Positions 24,801-36,800 of a stretch of 64,000 bases of DNA are shown piece by piece. The notes under the pieces were generated by a model. It saw only the letters and a list, made by a program, of their open reading frames with translations, made no database searches and was not told where the DNA came from. The position numbers and the translations under genes were made by a program. Each line of letters starts with the position of its first letter. Position 1 is the stretch's first letter. Source of the DNA: Hemibagrus wyckioides (lineage: Eukaryota; Chordata; Actinopteri; Siluriformes; Bagridae); assembly GCF_019097595.1 (NCBI RefSeq), contig NC_080710.1, positions 22,879,780 through 22,943,779 on the forward strand, given 5' to 3'.

Positions 24801-27800
24801 CTGCTTGAAAAGTTTTGCTGTTCGTTGTGGAAATAAATTGCTGAATGGATGGCTAATTTGGGATTTCAAGGGGGAAAAAATGCAATTTAATTCACTTTTT
24901 ACCACTAATAATGCTTATTATACCCCCTCTTGCCCGTGTCTGTAGACTTAATAAGGTACATTGTTGCTTTGTGCATTTTCTTTTATGTACTTTATATGCC
25001 TAGGTTCAGAATGTAATATTTTGAAACTGTCTCTTCCTTGTATGTGATTTGAATTCATTTTCATTCATTTTCACTCCTGACTGGTTTAAATGATTTTAAC
25101 TTGCAGGAGAATGAAAAATTGTACCTGCAGATGAAGGCTCTCCAGGCACAAAATAAGCAAAATGAAGAGGCAATGTTTGCAGAGAATCAGAAATTGCTCA
25201 CCGAATTAGCGATCACTAAGTAAGTCATGCCATCAGGGCATTCTTTCTTATAAAACTGTGTCCCATAACATCAGTCACAGGATTCGTGTCTACTAACACA
25301 CTGTAGTCTAACTTTTTGTTTTTCCTGCAGGGTTGAATTAAAAAAAAAAAACTAGAGTTTTGCAACACATTAAATTAACATTTGTGTTACAATTTGTGTA
25401 AATAGAGATTTGTGTTACATAACCGCTGAACTTGGAGAGTGAAATATGTATTACACCTCAAGGTTGGTCAGTTTATGAGGCATATGAAATTTAGATCATG
25501 CTAGTACTGCTTCATTACCTTATTTTATTTGTAAAAATATACTACAGTATTTCCAGAGTTTGTATTTTTGTATGTAGGAAGTGTGATACTGGTATTAAAG
25601 ACTATTAATAATCAATAATGATAATCTACCCGAATATATTTACTATCTTATAGGGAACAGTTGAATAAGAGCAGTAAACAGAAAACAATTGGAAATATAG
25701 GCACTGCTGTCCATGGATACAATCTTGCTGAACTATTGTCTGAGCTACAGGCTGCACAGGTAATTTGCTTAAATGTAATTGTTAGCTCTTTAAAAAGTGT
25801 CTGGTTTTGTGTTTAGAATATGTGTTTGTATGTACAGAGAAGGGAATCACAGCTGCAGGACGAAAGCCGCAGGTTCAAACAAGAGAAACAGGCTCTGCAG
25901 GTGGACCTGCAAATGATGAGAAAAGAAAGGGACTTGGCAAAAGTACAAGTGATCTCTACCACGGGTACAGCAGGCTGGTGTGGGTGTTTCAAGCTACATG
26001 TTTATCCTCTGTGAATTATGTGGCATTTTCCAGCATGAGACTGTGGTTGTGTGTTTTAGGTGATAAAGGTTTTGAGTTGAAGCTGCTGGAGGAAAGGCAT
26101 AAGGAAGAGGTGGCTGCACTGAAGAAGAGGCTGCAGTGGTATGCCGAGAATCAGGAGCTGCTGGACAAAGATGCAGCTAGACTCCGATCAGCCAATGCAG
26201 AGACACAGAGACTAACTGAGCAGGTCAGGTGGTAATCTGGCTGTAATCATGTTGACCTTTTCCCAGTTATGTGACAGAATACATTAGTTTACCTGGTGTG
26301 TAACTGAGAAATTTCACCTTTTTTAATCTTGCTGAGATCACGCTGTTGTTTTTTCGGCTGCTCCCTGTTTGGGGTCACCACAGCGGATCTTTTGGTCCGC
26401 ATGTTTCGATTTGGCACAGCCTGTTGCCTTTCTTGACCACCCATTTAATCCGGGCTTGAGACTGGCACTGAGAGTTAACTCTTCAGTGGTTGGGTGAGTG
26501 CCCTGCCTGGGAAACGAACCCAGGCAGCAGCAATGAGAGTGCGGGATCCTGCCGCTGGACCACCAGGAGTTCAGGCTGAGATCACATGCTATTCAATAAT
26601 AACAATAAAATTTCAAGGTGTTAGATAAAGACCTCTCCTAAGCAGCAATTGACCAGTGGTTGTTAGATTAAATGTCATCCTTAATTGCTTCTAATTTTAT
26701 CTATTTCATGAAGCTGTAACAGTCTTATTGATAATTTGATAATGAGGCTGTTAATAGTGTTGGCCCTGTAAGATTTGCCCTTACCCTTTATACCAGGGGA
26801 GTTGAAGTTTTTCAGGGTCAGTAATTAAAAGCTATTAATTTTTTTGACATTACCTATTTAGTGGATTATCAGCAATAACTAAAATTTCAGGAAGAATAAG
26901 AGCTGAAACTATTTGTCTACACTATGAGACCTAGATGATAACATTATTTATAGTGATTAAGCTCACTTGGAAATTTAGGATATCATTTAAAGATGAAGCT
27001 TTAATCTGCTCGTCTTTTTCACCACAGTGTCTTGAGGTAGAACCAAAATGTGGTTCATCCAGGACACAGGTCGTAAAACAGCAATAGACAAGAAAAATGA
27101 CAACAGATAGCAAGTATTCTAATGTTAAATACAAGAAATTAATTTAGTAAAAATATGCAATAGTTTCTTTGTACAGTCCAGTAAAAGAAGGTTGTGATTT
27201 AAAGTGACATTTGGATGTACAAGGTAGAATCATATTGTCATATTGGTAATTTTTCCATCATCTTAAAGATGAGACGCCATGCTGATTTGCTTAAAAGTCA
27301 GACTGCCTGCAGAGGAAAAGTTGTTGCTGTTAAGAGTCTTTTGTATTTTGCTTGGATTCTTTGAAACCTTTTTCCCAATGGGAGAGCAGTAAACTGCTCA
27401 TTCGAGGGGTTCTTGCTTTGTTATTGCATCATTCAGTGTAAATATCTTTCACTCTGTGATCTGATGCATATCAGTTTTCCAAGTATCAAGCATATAAACA
27501 CAGATGTATATGTCAAAGTCTCTGTATGCCCTGCTGTAATGACTTCCATCCTGGAGCACTCGTCAACCATCATTTTGAAGTGTGTCAAGATGCTTGTCAT
27601 GATGCACATTAAAACGCTACTGTCCCCCTCCCTGGACCCTGGACTGGACACTGAACACGGGCACTTCCCATGGCTGTGTGCTTGATCCACTGCTGCTCAC
27701 TCTATTTACTTGCAACTGTGCAGCAATCAACACCAGCCCCATAGCCAAGAAAGCCCAGCAGTGTCTCTTCTTTCTACAAAGGCTGGGAGAAGCCCATCTT

Positions 27801-30800
27801 TCACCCCCAGTCCTCACCAAATTTTACTTTACTGCCAAGAGTACCAATCACTGCCTGGATTGGTAATTGCACCGACTCTGAGGACAAGATACTGCAGCAG
27901 ATGGTGAGGACAGCAGTGAAGATCCTTTCTGTCTTCCATCATAGATATTTACTCCACTGACTTTATGGCCACCAGTATGATGCTCTAAGAAATGTTCTGC
28001 TGGAAAGAACTTGGGTCCTGGCATACATGTGGATGTTACTTTGACACATATCTCTTATCAGTGTACACCCCTTCATGGCAACATTATTCCCTAATGGCAG
28101 TGGCTCCTTTTAACAGATTAAGGCACCCTGCCACACTCAGGAGTGGTTGGGGAAACATGACAGTGTTCAAGTTGTTGACTTGGCTTCTAGATTTCACAGA
28201 TCTGTCTGATCGGGCATTTGTGGGATATGCTGTACAAGTCTGATTCATGGTGGCCCCAGTTCACAACATACAGGACTTAAAGGATCTGCTTCTAAGGTCT
28301 TTGTGCCAAACATAGTACAGAGGTTCCTCACTGTTCGAACTTAATTCGTTCCAAAAGTCTGGTCGAAAACCGAATTATTTTTCCCCATATGAAATAATGT
28401 AAAACAAATTAATCTGTTTCAACTCGATGGTTGATCGCAAAACTTTCCTCCTGGCAACATTGATTTACCCTTTTTCGGAGACATGGCCACTGAAATTATA
28501 CCACAAAAGATGGCATGGGGTTATGACACAAGAACTCACAGGTGATGCTTTCAGAATAGATGACCCACGTAAACTGCTTCATCTTCATTGTCTACACCAG
28601 GTTACGCCGCATGGAAAGCGTGTGCGGAATGGGCGTCGCTAGACCATTTTTAGGGGGGCTTTAACATTTCTATTCAGCCCCCCTAAAAATTCTGCGATTC
28701 TCCATAAACTATACACAAATTCGTGATCGCCTCAGTCCGCTTTAAAAACCGTGGCAGACTTCGGCTCCTCCCCGCCTTTCAGAGCGTTCTTCAACTTGAG
28801 GCGTCGCAGAGGGAGGATCAGAGGACGTGTGTGTGTTTGTGTGTGTTTGTGATCTGGAAGACTCGTATTTGGCTTGTTGAGTACTCAAATGTTATACACA
28901 TCTATGCAATACTGTGGAATGCTGCAATAAGTTTACCATCCTACCCTGTTAGTCAAACGTTTATTATTATTTATTAATTTATTTTTAATTTCTTACTATT
29001 ATAAACTTATTGGGGGCTTTAATGTTATGTCTGTTCAGTGTACATATTATATTCAACAAGATTCCAACCCATTCTGGTTGATCTAATTTCACTTGTAGGT
29101 CATACTGAATACACAGCACCCCAGAGCCTTTACAAATCATTAGTCAGCAGACATATGTTTGCTTCACAAGGTTTAAACTGGAAAGTTCTGATGTAAGCTG
29201 TTTGATGATGTGTGGGAGGCATGGTTTTTTTTGCTGGCTTTATCATTTGAACTCACTCCCAAAGCTTTAAAACAGTATTTTACCACTGAGCTGCATAAAT
29301 CAAGTCGTTCCTAAGAAAGTATATAAAAGCCAAACTACTCATCATGTCGCTCAGTAGTCTACAATGACCGTATTTGAGGGGTTACACTGTCTGGATGGGA
29401 AAAATAGAATTCTTTCAACGTCTTCAACGTGTTTAGTGAAATATAATTGTTAGGAAAAATGAAACTTGTATAAATATATGCCTTTAACTTACACTGAACC
29501 AAAGAGGTTGCAAATAATGCCTACCCATCTGTTTCCAATGTATGCATGCAGTAGTCTTATTAATTACTATTATTAATTACTATTGGTCATTTCCTTGCTT
29601 TTAGTTAATGTGTTAATATGTATGTTTATAAAGTATACATTACATAAGGTTATGTATAACATACAGCTTAAATTTAAGAAATCTGCTGTGCAGCAGAATT
29701 TGGGGTAGCATTGTAGGAGAGAGTTGGGCTCTTAGTGACTTTTTTTGTATGCAGGGTGCACTACCAAAATGACTCAAATTATTAAATACCACAGTGGTGT
29801 GTAGTGTCAGATGGTGATTGTGTCATTGTGATCATTATGCCCATCATGATGTTGTGATTCATTGGAGGGAATGCAACATGTGTGTTTCTTAAAGGTGGAG
29901 AAGCTGAAGATGGAGGTAGCAAAGCAAGCTAACCAACAGCAGAAGAAAGTAAAGGAGAGGGCTGCAGAGGCCAAGAGAATTCAGGATCTTGAGCGACAGG
30001 TATACCTGCACTCAGCAGAGTTTTACCATGTGTCCTTTGAGCTTCTTTTCCCTGGGGGGAAGCTGTCTCACTCTGTGGCTTCTGTTTATTCAGGACACGT
30101 TGCACGTCAGGGTTGCTTTCCTCACACTTTTAATTGCACAGTGAAATATCCTTGAATTTCAGGATAAAAGTGCATGAGTATAAAGAGAACTTATTGCCTA
30201 CTTTTTGTGCCATGAAAAGTACTGCATAATAAGTTTTGAATGTTCTTGCCAGACGTGTTTGCATGTTTTACCTTGAAATTTATTTAGCAATAGTTTGGCA
30301 TGTAATGTGGCTGTAATGCTGTAGTTTTAAAGCACATCTGTGTTTAAGAATCCTTGTGCGATCATTTAGTGTTTATCCTCAAATCTCTGTGTCAGGTGAA
30401 AGAAATGGAGGAGATTCTCCGCCGTAGGCACCCAAACTCTCTGCCTGCACTGATGTTTGCTGCAGCAGCTGCAGGTGGAGAAAAGGAAGGAGAGAGTTAT
30501 CCATGTGCAGCTCCTCAGCCTTCTCATTCTGCTGCCCTGCTGGAGAGACGTATCCACAGACTAGAGGCTGAGCTTGAGAGCCGTGATGAAGAAGCCAAAC
30601 GCTCACTCAGAGCCATGGAGCAGCACTTTCACAGGATCAAGGTGTGAAAAACAGCTGTTTCAATCTTACTTGTTCTAAAAGTCATTTTTATTTGAAAGTA
30701 CTGAAACACATTTGCATAGATACTTATTTTACTGGTTTTCTGGCTAAATACTAAATGGCTAAAAACAAAATTTATACAACATTTTACAAAATGATAAAAC

Positions 30801-33800
30801 CATACCCTTAAAACACAAAGCAGAGAATGTTTATATATTTGAATATTGTTGCTGAACAATATTCACTTCATGGCCACAATTTACCCATCAGTATGATTAT
30901 GAAATAAAAATTCATCTCAAACTGGTTTCATGAACATGGCAATGCATTCTTCAGTGGACTTCAGTTACCGAATTTACATTGAGAGATTGCACCTAAATAA
31001 ATCCACATAATTAAAACGCCTTGTAGCTATTTTTGAGAGTAAAGGGAGGTCCTACTCAGTATTGGTATAGTGTTCTTCTTAAAGAAAGTGTTCAGTTACT
31101 GTAAACCTTAGACTGAAGAATGAATGTTGTATTTTCCGCAAATAAACTGCAAATACACATCACATGCATATGCTGTAAAAGGCCCCACTACTTGTCCAGC
31201 TGTTTTAAAGCTGTTTAAATTCAGATATTAAAATAACAAAAAAAATTAAAAATCATGTTATTGGTCATTTAAGATGGATCAAGAGAACCACTGTTTATGC
31301 TATACATATTAATATAATATACTGTGTAGTAAATATATAGATTTAACACATACCTGGGTGGATTTTTTTATTTTTTATTTTAAAGAACAGAACCTAAAAG
31401 ACAGAAAACAAGAATAATTTGACCCTTCCTGGTCCTGCTGTATTGTCCATTTGTATGAGTGAAATGTATGATGAACGTTTCATGCCAAATGCAAAAGTTC
31501 AGCATGCTTATGTGTTCTATTCCACAATTTATGATTCAGACCACAGTGATGCTTTATAGAGGCTGTTTCCATAGAAACAAAGATTATTTTATGATGAATG
31601 ACACTGATAAACTGTCTCACTTTTCCATGTACATTAAGTTTAAAACAGATGTGGTAAAACACTAAACTGTATACTTGCATACAAAATTGACTAGTTTATA
31701 AAGGCAGTTTAATTGATATGCTTGTTGATGTTTTCCACATGTAACTCGATTTAACCCTAGATTTCAGGTCCATCTAGTCCATAGCAGAACACCACCCACA
31801 CTTATTTTCACCTAGGGACAATTCTGAGTTGCCACTCCACATGCTTATTATGGTAGAAAACCAGAGAACCTAGAAGAAACACATGCAATGGAAGAACATT
31901 AGAACCTCCACAGACAGTAAATTGTATACAGTATAGTGTATTTCTACAGCTATTGCTTCTTGGTCCATGGTATCGGATACATTAAAACATTATTTTATTT
32001 TGGTTTAAGCTGGGTTAAAGGGAGCCAATGTTCATAATAAAACGTTATGAATAAAACGTGACAGACATGGAGCACAATATTCATTCATAAATTCATGTCC
32101 AGTGCACAGCATTGACTTTATTTTGAAATAGCAATAGGAAGGAACACTGCAGGCAGTAATCTAATTACTCAGTTGATTAATTACAGTTATTTCCACTTCC
32201 ATACAGCCTAGAAGAACATTACTAAAAGTAATGTGTAAAAAACTACTCCTAAGTCTACATTAGGTATAAAAATATCCCCAAATATGTTGATTTTTTTTTT
32301 TTTTTTGGTCTTTCTGCATTTGAACTCGAATGAAGACAAGAAATGTCAATTGCTTATATAGTTTTTATAAATCCTTTAGAGCACTGTGCATGGACTTTTC
32401 TTCAGAGAGTTAAGAACACTTCCAACCTGGGAGCCAAACTTGTACAAAGCCTTGCATGGGCATTGATCCCAAGCAAGCAATAGGTTTAGGTCTGTTAAAT
32501 ACACCTAGGAGGTGGAAATGAGAGAAATCCCCAACATACTGCAATACACAAAAGTAGGTGATGAAAGACTCAAGCATATATCTCAGTACATCATAAAACA
32601 AACCACTCTCCTTTTTCAGCCTTATTCTCCTAGATCCAGAGGCTGGCTAAAGGCAGACAGGCTAGCCTTTCTGGTTACATGAGGGGTTTTTGTAAAATTG
32701 TGCTGTCTGTCCTCATGTGTAGCTATTCCAACCCACCCTAATAGTAATGATAGTTCCTCATTGCAGTGATTTTCTTCTCAGGAACTGTGCTGTAACCACT
32801 TACAGAACCATTTTTCAGAAAGGACTGTGCTACAGAAGAACAGTAGCAGCACAGCATTAGCAGCACAGCAGGCTCACAATGCTGCATCATCTATGACGTG
32901 TATATATTGTATTATGATCAAGGGCATAAAAGGGAATAAATAAAGACTAGGTCAGTAGTTGAACAGCAATTTACACCTCTGTATCTAAAGAGTGAAGTGT
33001 GGAATATATGACAGACATAAGGGTGTTTTCCTCCTTTTTTAAGTATTATACATTTGCTTAAAGGTCATGCAGTTATTTGCAGTAATTTAGTGGCTCAGAT
33101 TAATTTGAACTAACCAGCACAGATGTTAAAAATGAAAATGTACTTCAAGCTCTTTCCTGTGTTCTCATCCCGAAATTAAATCACTGAGAGCAGATTGAGA
33201 TGCAGACAGTGAAAACTGCATATCTATTTAAAGCTCTAAATCCCAAGGCACTTCAACCTTGTTTGCGTGCAGCTTCTTTCTAAAGATTTACTTTTTTTTT
33301 TTATTGTAAACCTTTATTGATATTGTAGCTCTGGTTATCATTTAGTGGTTTATATCTTTAACACTTTATAATATAAATTGTGTGTAATTATCATATGAAA
33401 ATTGTGGTAAGTGTTGTGTTCCTGCTGTGGTTTGCTATTTAACATTTTTCAAAGGACATAAATATGTAGCCTCAGGCACTATGGGCTCTCAGGAAAAACT
33501 ACTAATTTACAGTTAGTAGCTAACATACAACATTCAGTCGTTACTTAACATCAGTTAAGTGTATGCAAACTGTTTCAAACTACGTTTTCAATTTCAACCA
33601 GTTACCACTGGCGCTTGTGATGAAGCCGCCACACATCGTGCCCCTTGTTCCAATCAGAAGAGTCCAGCGCCGGCGCAGAGACTGAAGAAAAAAGAGGAAA
33701 ACGCAGAGGGCTATGAGCCAAGTTCAGGCTAAATCCACACTGACACACTTCTGAGTTTTTCAAAGTTTCAACAGAATGTGTCCTGCTTCACTAGAGGACA

Positions 33801-36800
33801 TAAAACCCTGAACCATGTATACACAAATGTGGCTGATGCTTACAAAGTCATATTTCTACCCCACCTTGGACAATCTGTGACCATCTTTCATTGTTTCTGC
33901 TCCCCAAGTACTCACCAGTCATCAATGTGTGAAACCCGTGTGAAAGTCTGTCTGGATGTGGCTGATGCTGCTCTCCAGTAGAAGTTTTCACACACTGACT
34001 GGAGTGAATTCACTAACCAGGCCACCATAGACTCAGACACCAACATTAACACCTATACCAACTCTGTTTTGGAGCATATTAACAGATGTGTGGACCATGA
34101 CCACACAGAAAACAATCATTTTGTTCCCCAACCAGAAGCCCTGGATGAACCGGGAGGTTCACACGCAACACAGTCTTCAGGTCCGGTGACAGGAAGGCCT
34201 ATAGCGTCATCAGGGCCAATCTGTGGGGAATATGCAAAGCCAACAAACAGCGGTTTGAGGAATACTTCAACTCTGCTGACCCAAGGCGCATGTGGCAAGG
34301 GATTCAGGCCATCACTGACCACAAACCACCCAGCATGTCATCTACTGCCAGCTCTGCCAGTCGAGCTAAATCACTTCTATGCTCATTTTGAAAAAGGGAG
34401 GATGGAACCCATGCTCAAGGCTGAGCTACTCCCAGGCGAGCAGCCACTCACTTTGTCCACCTCTGAAGTGTGTGCTATTCTGAACAGGGTCAATGCATGA
34501 AAAGCAGCTGGCCCTGATGGCATCCCTGGCCAAGTGTTTAGAGCCTGTGCAGAACAACTGACTGAAGTCTTCTCAGACACCTTTAACCCCTGTCCCTAGC
34601 TCAGGCAGATGTCCCCACCTGCTTTAAGTCAGCTACCATCGTACTTGTGCCTAAGCACTCTGCAAGCACTCTAAGCACACCCATTGACTTTCGTCCGGTC
34701 TCACTCACCCCTATCATAGCAAAGTGCTTTGAAATGCTGGTCCTCACCCACCTCCAAGACTGTCTACCTCCCACTCTGGATCCACACCAGTTCGTTTATC
34801 ACCGCAAACGGTCAGCAGAGGATGCCATCTCCACAGCGCTTCATCCTCCTCTGACTCACCTGGACATCCCCAACATTTACGTCATGATGCTGTTCACTTT
34901 AGTTCAGCATTTGACACGGTCAGCCCATCCAAGCTAATCTTAAAACCTAAACAGATTGGAATTATTACTCCTCTCTGAAATTGGACTCTGGACTTTCTCA
35001 CAAACTGACCACAGTCTGTCAGACTGGACAACCTAACACCCTCCACACTGGAGTTCCCCTAGGATGTGTATTGTCCCCTCTCCTTTAGTCCCTCTTCACC
35101 CATGACTACATACCTGTACATGCCTCTAATAGCATTAACAAGTTTGCAGGTGACACCACAGTGATGGGCCTAATCAGAGGCCCATCTAATCAGATGAGAC
35201 AGCTTACAGGGAGGAGATCCAGCATCTTGTGGCTTGGTGTTGGGACAACAACCTGGAATTCAACACCAGGAAAACAAGGGAGGTCACTGTGGACTTCAGA
35301 CGTGCTGGGAATCGCACTCATGCTCCCATTCACATCAACGGAGCTGCTGTTGAGCGTGTGCCCAGCTTTAAGTTCCTCGGTGTCCACATCTCCAAGGAAC
35401 TCACCTGGTCCATGAACCCCTCCTTCCTGGTTAAAAAGGCAACAACAGCGCATTTATTTTCTGAGGAGACTGAAAAAGGCCCACCTCTGTTTCAAGATTC
35501 TTGTAAACTTTTACCGCTGTACCACTGAGAGCATCATCACCAATTGCATCTCAGTCTGGTATGGCAACTGCACAGCTACAGACTGTAAAGCCCTTCAGTG
35601 GGTGGTGAAAACTGCCCAACGTATCACTGGCACTCAGCTACCCACCATCAAGAGCATTTACAATAAATGCTGCCTGCAGAGGGCAAAAGGCTTTATCAAA
35701 GACGCCTCTCACCGAATCATTCATTGTTTACCCTCCTCCTGAAGGTGTCCATCCTGAAGGTGTCTTAGTGCCCGCACAAACAGACTGAGAAATCGCTTCT
35801 TCCCTGTGGTTGTTTCCTTACTGAACATCTGGTCACACAGATACACTGTAATATCTGTGTACATTTACTTTACCTCACTGTTATCCACCTGGCATCTTTG
35901 CACTATAGAAATTATAAAACCGGTTTTGCAGTACTGTACATTATCAAAAACAGTACTTTAAACATGCCTATATATATATATATATATATAATAATTAGTT
36001 AGAAGTTGCTGTGTGACAGGGAGGAACTACAGCCACTTCCATAAGTGGCTTTTTTTATAATTTTGCCTCTCTCTCCTCCACCACAGTAGATTTGCAATCA
36101 AGATGTAAAGCAAGTGTAGACGTTCAGCATTAAATCTAGGGGATTAACAAAAATATTTAAATAACGGTTTAGAAATAATCCATATGTTTTCACAAACTCG
36201 AAAGTAATTGGACAAGCTAACATACTTATAAATGTTTAAATAATAGAATAAATACATAACTAGATTATTTTAATATTTTGATACTTATCCTCTGTAGTCA
36301 ATGACTTCTTGAAGGTTGGTACCCTTGCCATCACCAAATAATTTTTGGTTTCTTCCCTTGAGATGCTTTGTCTGGCCTTTACTGCAGCCATTTTCAGTTG
36401 CTGCTTGTCCTGGGGTCTTCCTGCCTTCAGTTTTTTATTCAGTAAGAGGTCAGATGCCATTTAAGAATATTCCATTTCTTTCAGTTAAGTTGTCTATATT
36501 TGTCACGCATACATTACTTTACAGTGAAATTCTTTCTTCGCATATCCCATCCTCAGGGGCATCACTGACCGCATGAAAAGCGGCTGGCCCTGATGGCATC
36601 CCTGGCCAAGTGTTTAGAGCCTGTGCAGAACAACTGACTGAAGTCTTCTCGGACACCTTTAACCCCTGTCCCTAGCTCAGGCAGATGTCCCCACCACCAT
36701 CCCATCCTCAGGGGTTCGGGTCAGACTGCAGGGTCAGCCATGTTGCAGCCCCCTGGAGCAGGGTAGGTTTAGGGGCCTTGCTCAAGGGCCCAACAGTGGC

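Noticed and set aside
25331..25355. A good-looking acceptor (TTTCCTGCAG) before GGTTGAATT in cep162 intron 18
   Set aside because: In the required phase it reads four or five residues into an A tract and a TAG. The acceptor at 25653 continues the conserved protein.
26503..26569. A tRNA-Glu gene on the - strand
   Set aside because: The acceptor stem does not close and the loops carry several mismatches. The sequence continues into a SINE body with a target duplication, so it is a SINE head, not a tRNA gene.
33778..35528. Open frames with reverse-transcriptase similarity taken as a host gene or cep162 exon
   Set aside because: Stops and frame changes break the protein, and the motifs are those of a CR1/L2/Rex1-type LINE.
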